Assembly (NCBI GenBank): GCA_036389255.1
Contig: DASVQI010000003.1
Location: 1 to 64,000 of the forward strand
From: JACVRN01 sp036389255
Lineage (GTDB): Bacteria; Acidobacteriota; Blastocatellia; Pyrinomonadales; Pyrinomonadaceae
Length of the DNA stretch: 64,000 nucleotides
Direction of reading: 5' to 3'
The notes under the pieces were generated by a model that had not been told where the DNA came from, ran no database searches, and worked only from the letters and a program-made list of their open reading frames with translations. How positions within the stretch are numbered: position 1 is the stretch's first letter; each line of letters opens with the position of its first letter. Shown one piece after another: positions 8,151-16,255 of this stretch. The position numbers and the translations under genes are program-made.

Positions 8151-8798
8151 TCAGTAACGGCCCAGCATGAACGGCGAATTACGCAGCGTCACGTCCGAAA
8201 CCAACTGCACCTGTGCCGCAGGCTGGTTGCCTACAGCATCCAGCGTCACGCTGACGGTAATCGTCACGCGCCCTGTGTTAGTGGTCGGCGCGGTGTTAGG
8301 CCCGCTCGTGACAAGCGTCCCTGCTGAGTTGTAGGAGTAGTCGTAGTACTGAAGCTGAATCGAGTTGATGCGGCTGGCCAGAGACACGGTGGTAGGGCTG
8401 GCCGCAGGGTCATAGCGCACGATAGCGTTGCCGTTCTGAAAGACGTACATCACATCTTCGTCCTGACCGTCCGTCGCGGTGCTGTTGATGTTCACAACAT
8501 TCGAGCGAACGCGTATGGCCGTCTGGCTTGAATCGGCTATGACTATGCCGTTGTAGTCCATACCGAAGCCGGAGTTGGCTATGTCGCGCGACATGATGTT
8601 AATGGCGCGTTGCGCGTCGGCCAGTGCATCCGATTTCTGATTCTCGCGCACGCGAATCTTGAGCGAGCTGGCGAGAAGCGTCGTCGCGGCTGTCATCACT
8701 ATGAGCGTCAACGCCATCGCAATCATCAGCTCGATTATGGAAAATCCCGCCTCGCGCCCTGCGCTCTGTTCCTTCGTGTACTTTCTCTCGACTCTCAT
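8151..8798 (-). CDS. PilW-like minor pilin
   Basis: A 215-residue prepilin with a class III signal: basic leader ending in G18, then FSIIELMIAMALTLIVMTAATTLL with the normal Glu at +5. The DAQRAINIMSRDIANSGFGM segment is typical of PilW/GspJ-type proteins. The start at 8798 (GGAG upstream) is used rather than a longer frame that runs into the preceding gene. It lies 35 bp after the PilV-like gene and 41 bp before the PilX-like gene, in one transcription unit. Confidence 0.82.
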   Translation of the reverse strand: MRVERKYTKEQSAGREAGFSIIELMIAMALTLIVMTAATTLLASSLKIRVRENQKSDALADAQRAINIMSRDIANSGFGMDYNGIVIADSSQTAIRVRSNVVNINSTATDGQDEDVMYVFQNGNAIVRYDPAASPTTVSLASRINSIQLQYYDYSYNSAGTLVTSGPNTAPTTNTGRVTITVSVTLDAVGNQPAAQVQLVSDVTLRNSPFMLGRY

Positions 8799-8833
8799 TT
8801 TGTAGGTTCTCCGCCTCCTCGGGACGATTGAGG

Positions 8834-9343
8834 CTAATTCATACGGGCGCGCTGCGTGATGATGGTCACGGCGCTGATAGTAGAGTTGGCCGACCACGTG
8901 GGCCCGCCCCTGCCCGGCGTGACCGTAATCGTGATGCCCTTCAGGGTAGATGACGTGTCTGTGTCTACGGCGGCGTCGCTGGGGTCGTCGTCTATGACGG
9001 TCGTGACGGTATAGGGGCGTCCGTCCGTCCCGCTGACGCTCGTGGTGGTAGTTCCTGCGGCCAGAACCGCGTCCGTCTTGGAGACTCCGTTGACGGGCGC
9101 GTTGAACTTGGCCGCGCGCAGAATCTCCAACTGCTGCTGCGCTATGGTAATCGCCTGTAGCCGGTTGCTGCCGCCCGCGTTGTAGTTGACCGAGTACATG
9201 AAAACCGACACCACGCCGAGCGAGGCAATCATCACAATCATGAAGGCCATCACCGTCTCGAGCAGCGTAAAGCCGCGCTGGGTTTTCATCCCGGCGCTTT
9301 CACTTTCGTCGCTGATGATGGGCTCTTTCTTCTGTTTCAGCAT
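8834..9343 (-). CDS. PilV-like minor pilin
   Basis: A 169-residue prepilin. The leader ends at G24, followed by FTLLETVMAFMIVMIASLGVVSVF with Glu at +5, and the QQQLEILRAAKFN segment matches the PilV/GspI group. It has a 23-residue leader, long but within range for minor pilins; an internal Met19 would give a short leader. GGAG lies at good spacing to the ATG at 9343. It is in operon with the FimT-like gene 15 bp upstream. Confidence 0.82.
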   Translation of the reverse strand: MLKQKKEPIISDESESAGMKTQRGFTLLETVMAFMIVMIASLGVVSVFMYSVNYNAGGSNRLQAITIAQQQLEILRAAKFNAPVNGVSKTDAVLAAGTTTTSVSGTDGRPYTVTTVIDDDPSDAAVDTDTSSTLKGITITVTPGRGGPTWSANSTISAVTIITQRARMN

Positions 9344-9358
9344 CTTCGGACTCCATCC

Positions 9359-9997
9359 TTAATAGCCGTTGTATGACAAATTGGTATTTGTCTCAGACTT
9401 GACGTTCAAGTTCGGGTTGACGGTACTGCGGCTGGGCGTGGTGACGGTGCCGGCCGTGCCGACCGATGCGTCGCCCATGCTCGTCAGGTTGAGCACGGTC
9501 GGAGAGCTGCCGTCGTTGATAGTGTTGGCTATGGTGAAAACAGGGGTCACGGAAGTCCCGTCGGACTGAGTGGAAGTCGCGCGCCCGCGCCAGTCGAACT
9601 GGGTCGTCAAAGGCAGGGTGATTGAGCCCATGCTGAACTGAACCCGGTTGGTAGAGGGAATCGTGATGGTGCGTACTTCAGTGCTGGACTTTGTGCCGTC
9701 GTAGTTGAAGTCCATCGCTACTTGATACGTGTCTACGGCTGTAATCGTGACGGTGGCCCGGTCTGTCGTAGAGGTCGCGTGGCGGCGTATAGAGTCCAGC
9801 CGCGCCTTCTCAAGATAGCCTTTGAACTCTCTGATTGTATTCTCGCGGCGCATGTTCTGCTGCGCGCTGGAGATGCTCATCGTCGCCATTGCAGAGATGA
9901 TGCCGACGATTGCTATTACGACGAGTAGTTGAATGGCGCTGAAGCCCCGCTCGCCGCGCTTCGTCACAGTCATCTCGCCTTCCGCTTTGCTGTTCAT
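9359..9997 (-). CDS. GspH/FimT-like pseudopilin with Gln at +5
   Basis: 212 residues, first gene of the minor pilin operon. The leader ends at G18 and the helix is FSAIQLLVVIAIVGIISAMA, followed by a GspH-type beta domain (EFKGYLEKARLDSIRRHA) and a Thr/Ser/Asn-rich tail. Position +5 is Gln23 (codon CAA) where almost all pilins have Glu, the residue that pairs with the free N-terminus during assembly. GGGAG precedes ATG 9997 at good spacing. No peptidase or assembly ATPase is in the window, so the machinery is encoded elsewhere. Confidence 0.8.
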   Translation of the reverse strand: MNSKAEGEMTVTKRGERGFSAIQLLVVIAIVGIISAMATMSISSAQQNMRRENTIREFKGYLEKARLDSIRRHATSTTDRATVTITAVDTYQVAMDFNYDGTKSSTEVRTITIPSTNRVQFSMGSITLPLTTQFDWRGRATSTQSDGTSVTPVFTIANTINDGSSPTVLNLTSMGDASVGTAGTVTTPSRSTVNPNLNVKSETNTNLSYNGY

Positions 9998-10646
9998 CTA
10001 ATGACTCCCGTAAATAAAGCTCATCCGGTCTTGATTCCAACACGGGGTGAAAGCCTCACGCCCTGTCCGCACTGGCCTGTCAATGGCAAGAGCCATGCCG
10101 CCGGACTTTTCACAGTAATTCGCGTACAAGCTCCTTTATCGCGGGCGCGCATAGCCCCTACTTCGTTACCTTCAGTAACAGGTCAGGGAAATCCATTTCA
10201 CACAGGAAGAGGAAGAGCGAGCGTCCACGTCGGTACACACACGCATTACATAGTCCCGTCACCATAAGAAACAGTTTGAGAGCTTTGGCAGCGACGACGG
10301 GCGCACTAGTCAAGATGGCTCGGCCCTGCGTTGTCTGCCGAAACATTAAGGATTATGGCCGCGCGGGCTGTGAGCAAATGCGTCGGCTCAGGGTTTGCAG
10401 TGGCATAGGCCAGTACGAGCCCGGCCTCTGTTCTGTAGAGGCCCGGCGCGTTGACACGCAGGATTGCAGAAGGAGCGCAACGGGTCGCGCATTATGCGAT
10501 AAGAAAAAGCGCTCGACGCGCAAGGGAAGTGATGCGGCATCCCCTTGGCGGCGAGCGGTCGCTTTTGACGGCCAAGCTCCGCTCAGTCTTCTCCGTCTCG
10601 TCCCCGTGTGTTGCGGTGCCGCACGCCGCGACATCGCGTGGGACGG

Positions 10647-10690
10647 AAAGCGCCCCGGCGACACTCAGGCCGTCGGGGCGCGTTTCATAA
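10647..10690 (+). terminator. Terminator-like hairpin with no assigned gene
   Basis: An 8-bp GC stem GCGCCCCG / CGGGGCGC (10650-10657 with 10674-10681), extended by three inner pairs. It has AAA before and GTTTC after. No coding gene on the plus strand ends before it, so it may close an unrecognised RNA gene or be decayed. Confidence 0.4.
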
Positions 10691-10694
10691 AAGC

Positions 10695-10750
10695 AGAGGT
10701 CAGAGGTTGAATCGAAAGAAAGAGTTTCGACTCAGCCTCCGGCCTCTCTT
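10695..10750. repeat. Heptad palindrome, AGGTCAGAG family (degenerate)
   Basis: Left arm AGAGGTCAGAGGTTGA and right arm TCAGCCTCCGGCCTCT pair with a few mismatches, and an inner GAATCGAAA / TTTCGACTC pairs well. The left arm reads as 7-nt units. It resembles the element at 60798-60868 and lies just upstream of the promoter of the glycosyltransferase gene. Confidence 0.5.
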
Positions 10751-10758
10751 CTTTTGTC

Positions 10759-10788
10759 TTGCATTTGGCCGGGCTTCGCGCTTACTCT
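10759..10788 (+). promoter_or_regulatory. Candidate promoter of the glycosyltransferase gene
   Basis: TTGCAT (10759-10764), an 18-nt spacer and TACTCT (10783-10788), about 40 nt before the start codon. The same TTGnnn-18-TAC pattern precedes sucC (TTGCAG/TACACT), rpsA (TTGACA/TACAGT) and the HU gene (TTGCGG/TACTCT). Confidence 0.4.
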
Positions 10789-10828
10789 GCGGCTTTCAAG
10801 CTTTCATCGAATAGCCGCCGGTTGATTG

Positions 10829-12217
10829 ATGCGCAAACAGGGCTCTCTCTCATCTTTGCTGACGTTGGCAGCACGCCTCTCCTTCTCGCGCTTTCTGGCG
10901 GCAGCAGCGATTCTTCACCTCACGTTTGCCGTAGCCCTCTTGGTTGCCGGCCGCTACGAACTCCTGCCCGGCAATCTGGATAGAAACGGCATCGGAATCT
11001 CTTTCGCGGCGGATTCAAAGGATTACCTGAATTACTGTAGATTGCTCGTAACCGAGCTGGGTAGCGGCGGATTTTCCGGCTGGCTGAAATTCGAGCTAGG
11101 GCTTCACATAAAGCTTTACTCGCTCTCTTATGCTGTCGCCGCGCCTCTCTTCGGCTACACTATTCTCGGCGCGGAGCCGCTCAACCTAATCTATTATCTT
11201 CTACTCCTGACTCTGGTCTACAAGCTCTGTAAGGAGCTATTTAATCACGAAGCCGGAATACTGGCCGCAGGGATGACCGCTCTCTGGCCGTCCATGCTGC
11301 TGCACACTACGCAGCTTTTAAGAGACCCGCTCTTCCTCATACTGTTTCTGACAATCATACTCATCTCCGCCAGTTGGCTGACGAGGACTTATGCGTGGTG
11401 GCGCGGCTTGCTGGCAGGCGTGGCCGGAGGCTTGGCGAGCGCTCTCGTCTGGCTCGTGCGAAGCCAGATGTGGGAGGTCATGCTCTGCGCGGCTCTCATC
11501 GGAACCGTCTTTCTTATCTTTCGACAGTTTCGGGAGAGAAGGTGGCTCGCGGGAAACTCAATCGGCGCTCTGCTGCTCTGCGCTTTTATGATTGGGGCTC
11601 CGGCCGTGGGTAAAGCCTTCAATATTTATAGCTACCCGGGCGAGCAGGGAATGCCTACCGGGCCTGCCGGGAGCAACGCGAGTGGTTCCGCAGAAAATAG
11701 TCAGGCCGGGCCTGCGCGCCCGATTCTGCCGCCGGGCAGCCCTCTGCCTGCCAGAATAGGATTTCTGCGCCACAAGTTCCTCTTCCTGTATCAGGGCGCA
11801 GGGTCGAACATAGACACGGATGTAGAGTTCCGCAGCTTCACGGACATACTGCTTTATCTACCCAGAGCCGTGATGATAGGGCTCTTCGCTCCGTTCCCCG
11901 ACATATGGTTCAAAAGCGGCACGCAGGTAAAACTTGCGGGCAGGCTCCTCAGTGGCTTCGAAACCTTTCTCATCTACCTGATAGAAATCCTTGCGGCCTT
12001 AGCCATCTGGCGGCATCGCGGGAGCCTGCGGCCATGGCTGCTGTTGATGATTATCCTGATGGGAGCGGCGGCTCTGGGTCTGGTTGTAGCCAACGTGGCC
12101 GCGCTTTACAGAATGCGCTTCGGCTTCTGGCTGCTCCTGATTGTGCTTGGCGCGGAAGGCTTGAGACAACTGATGCGGATAGACCCGCCCGGCAAAAAAT
12201 CAGAAGTTAATCGGTAG
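10829..12217 (+). CDS. GT39/PMT-like membrane glycosyltransferase
   Basis: A 462-residue polytopic membrane protein with roughly ten hydrophobic segments. The first extracytoplasmic loop contains DSKDYLNYCRLL, matching the acidic loop of GT-C glycosyltransferases (ArnT/PMT type), which transfer sugars from lipid carriers outside the membrane. Residues around 265-305 form a Gly/Pro/Ser-rich loop. The acceptor is unknown. Its convergent neighbour is a polysaccharide flippase, so a role in surface glycan assembly is likely but inferred. The ATG at 10829 follows an in-frame TTG; no strong Shine-Dalgarno is visible. The 3' end overlaps the flippase gene by 11 bp. Confidence 0.65.
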   Translation: MRKQGSLSSLLTLAARLSFSRFLAAAAILHLTFAVALLVAGRYELLPGNLDRNGIGISFAADSKDYLNYCRLLVTELGSGGFSGWLKFELGLHIKLYSLSYAVAAPLFGYTILGAEPLNLIYYLLLLTLVYKLCKELFNHEAGILAAGMTALWPSMLLHTTQLLRDPLFLILFLTIILISASWLTRTYAWWRGLLAGVAGGLASALVWLVRSQMWEVMLCAALIGTVFLIFRQFRERRWLAGNSIGALLLCAFMIGAPAVGKAFNIYSYPGEQGMPTGPAGSNASGSAENSQAGPARPILPPGSPLPARIGFLRHKFLFLYQGAGSNIDTDVEFRSFTDILLYLPRAVMIGLFAPFPDIWFKSGTQVKLAGRLLSGFETFLIYLIEILAALAIWRHRGSLRPWLLLMIILMGAAALGLVVANVAALYRMRFGFWLLLIVLGAEGLRQLMRIDPPGKKSEVNR

Positions 12218-13703
12218 AGGCGCGTGCTTGCCGGACTGTCTTCCAGAGCAGGGGCGTGAAGACCAGAAACGCGAGGGCGACAGCAGCCGGTTGAGGCGCG
12301 TCCAGCAGGAGCGCTCCCAGCCCGCAGCCGAAGGCCAGCGCGCCCGCGAAGAAGGGAACGATTAACGTCTTCACAGGAAAGCCCATGCCTATCCCGCGCG
12401 AGAGCAGCAGGCAGAGCAGGGCGAGCAGAGCGTCCGTAGCCACCTTGGCAAACGCCGTCCCCACGTAGCTCCAATGAAGCGTGAAGTAGATGAGCATGAA
12501 GAGGCGGGGCAAAAACGTCAGCCCCAGCAGATAGATGATGAGCTTGTTTCTATCCGAGCCGGTCAAAGCCGCGATGATGGGGATGCTGATGGCCGAGCAG
12601 AGCAGGCTCGGCGTCATGAAGAAGAGAGCGGGCGCGGCCAGAGAGAATTTGCGCCCGAACAGTAGATGCACAATCATCGTCGGGGCCAGCATTATTGTGA
12701 CGACTACCATCGCGGAGAAGAGGCCGTAAGTCCACATCATGGCCCGGTTGAAATTCCTGCTCTGCTCGTCTCCGCGAAGCGCGATTCGGGTTGAAGCCGG
12801 AACCAGCATGTACGCCACGTTGGTCGGAATCCTCAGCACCGCGTGAATGATTGCAACAGCAGAAAAGTAGGAGCCGCTAACCTCCGGGGCCATATAGACG
12901 GCCGCCACCCAACGGTCTGTCCACGCCGAGAAGATTGTAAAGAACATGAAGGTGGCGGACGGAGCCACGTCCTTCAGAACCGGCCTGATTCGACGCAGGG
13001 AAGGAGTGCTGACAAGACGGTCGTGCAGGAGCTTGAAGATTGCCACCAGACCGGAGCAGACGTAGGAAGTCGCCACGGCTCCCCACAGTGGCAAAGGAAA
13101 GACCGTGATGCTCACGACTATGTAGAGCAGCATCATCAGTGGGCCGGAGACGGCTATGGCTATGACGGAGCGAGGACGAAAGAGGCCGGAATAGATTCCC
13201 TGTATGCCTTCGGAGAGCATGGCGAACAGCAGCACGGGCGCGTAGGCTATGGCGAACCCGCGACTAATCGTCAGCTTCAGCAGGTCATCTAGTAGCGGCA
13301 GTCCGACTATCATCCCGGCGCCGCAGACTATGGCGATAATCGTGATAAGAAGCAGCACGGCTGCCGCAGAATGGCGCAACTCCTCGTGCCGTCCCTGTTC
13401 CTCCATGCTCGCCACGTGCTTTGAGAGCGCTAGCGGAAGGCCGCACGAAAAGAGAATCGCAGCGACGTAGACGAGCATGTTTGAGGTGAAGAAGACCGCG
13501 TAGCCGGAGGGGCCGCTCGTGCGCGCGACCGTGATGTTGACCAGCGTGCTGATGCCCATAGTGAGCGCAGAGCCCGCCCCCGTCAGAGAGATAACTGATG
13601 CCAAGCGGCGCGGACGCCTGAAGGCCGGGAATGTCTTTGATGAACTGGCGGGTTCCGCCGCCCGTTCGGCTGGTAATGAGGATGGCTGTTCCGTTTCCAA
13701 CAA
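12207..13703 (-). CDS. Oligosaccharide flippase family protein
   Basis: A 498-residue multi-spanning protein of the MOP superfamily (RfbX/Wzx, PST). After about 40 polar residues come some 12-14 membrane segments. Segment GPSGYAVFFTSNMLVYVAAILFSCGLPLALSKHVA is the typical first pair, and a cytoplasmic loop near 220-245 holds basic residues. It should flip undecaprenyl-linked sugar units for an exported polysaccharide. The frame opens with TTG at 13703 and has no early ATG, so the start is uncertain. It is convergent with the membrane glycosyltransferase gene. No Wzy or Wzz is in the window. Confidence 0.82.
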   Translation of the reverse strand: MLETEQPSSLPAERAAEPASSSKTFPAFRRPRRLASVISLTGAGSALTMGISTLVNITVARTSGPSGYAVFFTSNMLVYVAAILFSCGLPLALSKHVASMEEQGRHEELRHSAAAVLLLITIIAIVCGAGMIVGLPLLDDLLKLTISRGFAIAYAPVLLFAMLSEGIQGIYSGLFRPRSVIAIAVSGPLMMLLYIVVSITVFPLPLWGAVATSYVCSGLVAIFKLLHDRLVSTPSLRRIRPVLKDVAPSATFMFFTIFSAWTDRWVAAVYMAPEVSGSYFSAVAIIHAVLRIPTNVAYMLVPASTRIALRGDEQSRNFNRAMMWTYGLFSAMVVVTIMLAPTMIVHLLFGRKFSLAAPALFFMTPSLLCSAISIPIIAALTGSDRNKLIIYLLGLTFLPRLFMLIYFTLHWSYVGTAFAKVATDALLALLCLLLSRGIGMGFPVKTLIVPFFAGALAFGCGLGALLLDAPQPAAVALAFLVFTPLLWKTVRQARASTD

Positions 13704-13886
13704 TTCTAGTGGCCCTTAAGTTTTAACTTGGCTTTCGGAACTGCGGAGGCCGCCTCTCTGCAAAGCAGTCGCCCGGCTCCTTAGTCTGGGAGTGAGCGCC
13801 TCCCTTGAAGCCAAAATATCTATCTGGATTTTTAGACTCGGCGGAAAGCTGAAGACGAAGAGTACAGGACGGTGACGCGTGAAAGC

Positions 13887-13936
13887 AACTCCGGCGCGAG
13901 GCAGACTCTAAGAGCCGCGCTGGCCGCGCCGGAGTT
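13887..13936 (-). terminator. Hairpin downstream of dacB
   Basis: A 12-bp perfect stem AACTCCGGCGCG (13887-13898) with its inverse (13925-13936), located 12 nt after the dacB stop. On the minus strand only GCTTTCAC follows, so the U-tract is weak. Confidence 0.55.
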
Positions 13937-13947
13937 ACATGTCTTAG

Positions 13948-15318
13948 CTATCTGGTTCCGGGCTCGTACTCGTCGGAGAGCGCCGTCACGGCTGATTGCT
14001 CCGTATCGGCCAGCCTCATGGTGAGAGTCTGCGGCCTGTAGTCGAAAGCGGCAGGCCCGCCGCGCTGGTTCTGAAGCTGCGTGACGAGCAAGTCCTGTGA
14101 TTCGCGGAAGCGCAGGAAGCTGCCGCGCTGGTTGAAGATGACGAAGAGCAGCGTCTCGCCGCGCGCCGTCTTCATCTGTCCCACTAGAGCGCTCACGCCG
14201 CCGTCCGTCCTGATGAGCGTGCCCGTCTTGGCAATCACGCTCCCGCGCGAAGGGTAAGAGGTGTAGCGCTTGTGCAGCGTGCCGGGGTCTATGCCTGCCA
14301 CCGGCATGATGTCCGAGGGCGAAAGATTCGTCTTCCCAAGCTCCGTCCTGAGCGCGCGGAAGATTTTCATCATGGCGCGCGGCGTCACACGATTGACGCC
14401 GAGCCCGCTCGTAGTAGCCAGAGAAATCTCCGCAGGGTTGACGCCTGCGTCGCGTATGGCGACGCGTCTGACGCCTTCAGGGCCGCCCAAAGTATCGCCT
14501 ATGCGCTCGGCCATGAAGTTGTTCGAGTAGCAGAGCAGCACCTTCAAAACGTCAACCAGCTTGCTTGAGCTGTGCGTCAGTATGGGACGCGCTCCCTTCG
14601 GGACAGCGTCAACGTAGACTGCGCCCATCACGGCCACGCTCGGCACGCTATGTAGACTGGCCGTGTCCCTGAGCGCTATGCGCTCGTCCGTCCATGCGCG
14701 AGAGGCCGAGGCGGGCCTGCGCGTGGCGTCCAGCGTGTCGTAGAAAGCATCGCCGGAGCGCTGTGCGGACAGGCTGAAATTCATGGTGAAGCGCGGCGCG
14801 ACAATCAGGTCGCCGGTCACTGTGCGAATCCCCATGCGGTTAAGCTCGCGCGCAATCATAACGGCGTGCTCGTAGTGAAACGAAGGGTCACGGCCTGAGA
14901 TAATCAGGTCGCCGTTGATTGTGCCGGTAGCTTTATCAATAGTGCCGTTCGTCCAGACGGCTGTAGTAAAGCGATGCTCCGGGCCGAAGGTACGCAGCGC
15001 CGCAAGCGCCGTCGCCAGCTTCACGGCTGAAGCCGGATTAAAAGCTATGTTGCCTAGCTGCTCCATCACCATCTGGCCTTCCAGCGTCTCAACGAGTATG
15101 CCCGTCATCCCCGCCGAAGGGATGGCCGAAGCATCCAGAGAAGGTGAAGCCATGCCTGAAGCAGGAGCGGGGCGAGAGAGAACCGTCGGCCTCGTCAGGT
15201 CGGGCGGGGGCTGTTGGGTTTCAGTTGTCTGAGCAGATAGAGCAAGAGGAGAAGCAACAATGAGTGCGAATAATCCGAAGATATGTATAAGCCCTGAATA
15301 AAACTTTGTTCGAAACAT
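13948..15318 (-). CDS. dacB: D-Ala-D-Ala carboxypeptidase, PBP4 type (S13)
   Basis: A 456-residue periplasmic penicillin-binding protein. A signal peptide ends near LSA-Q30. The active-site tetrad SxxK is S97-A-V-K100 in NPASAVKL. The second motif is SNN in LLCYSNNFMAERI, and the third is KTG in VIAKTGTLIRTDGG. It trims or cleaves peptidoglycan cross-bridges during wall remodelling. The size is near that of E. coli PBP4 and the domain II/III insertion is present. GGAGGA precedes ATG 15318. It is the only wall hydrolase on this strand; a lytic transglycosylase lies at 19701. Confidence 0.92.
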   Translation of the reverse strand: MFRTKFYSGLIHIFGLFALIVASPLALSAQTTETQQPPPDLTRPTVLSRPAPASGMASPSLDASAIPSAGMTGILVETLEGQMVMEQLGNIAFNPASAVKLATALAALRTFGPEHRFTTAVWTNGTIDKATGTINGDLIISGRDPSFHYEHAVMIARELNRMGIRTVTGDLIVAPRFTMNFSLSAQRSGDAFYDTLDATRRPASASRAWTDERIALRDTASLHSVPSVAVMGAVYVDAVPKGARPILTHSSSKLVDVLKVLLCYSNNFMAERIGDTLGGPEGVRRVAIRDAGVNPAEISLATTSGLGVNRVTPRAMMKIFRALRTELGKTNLSPSDIMPVAGIDPGTLHKRYTSYPSRGSVIAKTGTLIRTDGGVSALVGQMKTARGETLLFVIFNQRGSFLRFRESQDLLVTQLQNQRGGPAAFDYRPQTLTMRLADTEQSAVTALSDEYEPGTR

Positions 15319-15458
15319 TTATTCCTCCAACAACTCTTTTTCGGGGGAGGCGCATCATAGCACGAAAAGAGGCGCTTTTGAGACTCCCATATTTATCGGT
15401 GAGGAAACCGTGGGCGCAGGCTTTGATGCTCGCCGGACATTTGAGGGATGCACGCCGG

Positions 15459-15533
15459 ATGGTGAATAGTAGATGGTCAATGGCGAATAGGAGAGCGGTT
15501 CTCTACACACACCGTTTACCATCAACTATTCAC
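15459..15533. repeat. Heptad palindrome, GGTGAAT family
   Basis: The left arm GGTGAATAGTAGATGGT (15461-15477) pairs with ACCATCAACTATTCAC (15518-15533). The left arm reads in 7-nt units: ggtgaat-agtagat-ggtcaat-ggcgaat. It lies in the gap before the Ogg2 gene. Confidence 0.8.
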
Positions 15534-15582
15534 TTGCTCTTTTTGCTTTTTCATTTAGAATCGGCGTGAGAATTGATTCCTC

Positions 15583-16245
15583 GTGCGAGTCTTAAGCCAA
15601 CCTGTCACCATTGAAAATATAGTTGCGACGCACAGGGCGCGACGCTCGGAGATAAAAGCGCGGCTGGCGGAGTTTCGTCGTGTCTGGACAGAGCGCTCGG
15701 ACGCGCGGCTGTGGGAAGAGCTGGTCTTCTGCATCTTTACCGCAGGGGCTTCGGCGCGCATGGGCCTGCGCTCGATTGAAGCCGTGCGTCACCTGCTGGA
15801 TTCCGGAACCGAGGAAGAGTTGGCTGCGGCCCTGCAATCGCGTCACCGCTATCCGAACTCGCGCTCGGGCTACATAGCCGTGACACGCGAATACCTGCGC
15901 GCCGACTGCGGCATGCGTCTTTACGAAAGACTGGAAGGATTCCAAGACCCACTGGCTAGACGTGACTGGCTGGCGCGCGAGCGAGCCATAAAGGGACTTG
16001 GTTACAAGGAGTCCAGCCACTTCCTGCGCAACGTCGGCTTTAGCGGCTACGCCATTCTGGACAAGCATATCCTGCGAAGCCTGGCCGAGCTTCGAGTGAT
16101 AGAGTCGCCGCAGCCACCCACGACGCGCACGCGTTATCTTGAGACGGAAGAGCGCCTCAAACGGTTCGCGCGCGACGTACGCATTGATTTCGATGAGCTT
16201 GACCTTGTCCTGTGGTCTATGAAGACGGGTGAAATTTTGAAGTAA
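15583..16245 (+). CDS. 8-oxoguanine DNA glycosylase/AP lyase, Ogg2 type
   Basis: A 220-residue HhH-GPD base-excision repair enzyme that removes 8-oxoguanine and nicks the abasic site. Catalytic Lys is K142 in the hairpin IKGLGYKESSHFLRNVG and the catalytic Asp is D160 in ILDKHILRSL. The N-terminal half (ELVFCIFTAGASARMGLRS) matches the Ogg2 helical bundle, and the size suits Ogg2, smaller than human OGG1. The start is GTG 15583. The next gene begins 10 bp downstream, suggesting cotranscription with the TPR-protease gene. Confidence 0.88.
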   Translation: MRVLSQPVTIENIVATHRARRSEIKARLAEFRRVWTERSDARLWEELVFCIFTAGASARMGLRSIEAVRHLLDSGTEEELAAALQSRHRYPNSRSGYIAVTREYLRADCGMRLYERLEGFQDPLARRDWLARERAIKGLGYKESSHFLRNVGFSGYAILDKHILRSLAELRVIESPQPPTTRTRYLETEERLKRFARDVRIDFDELDLVLWSMKTGEILK

Positions 16246-16255
16246 GGAAGAAAAG

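Larger units (their letters stand above)
9998..10828. other. 831-bp gap without a convincing gene
   Basis: Short ORFs on both strands (for example 10276-10710 plus, 10353-10664 minus) have no domain, no good ribosome binding site and poor codon character. The region has several potential RNA stems: GGCCTC/GAGGCC at 10423-10443, a long imperfect stem over about 10287-10338, and a terminator-like hairpin at 10650-10681. It also holds a degenerate heptad palindrome (10695-10750) and a promoter for the next gene. It may carry a structured RNA or the long leader of the pilin operon. I could not match it to a known RNA family by eye. Confidence 0.5.

Noticed and set aside
9998..10828. c-di-GMP, cobalamin or RNase P RNA in the long gap
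   Set aside because: The conserved core motifs of these RNAs could not be found on either strand, and stems alone are not enough to name a family.
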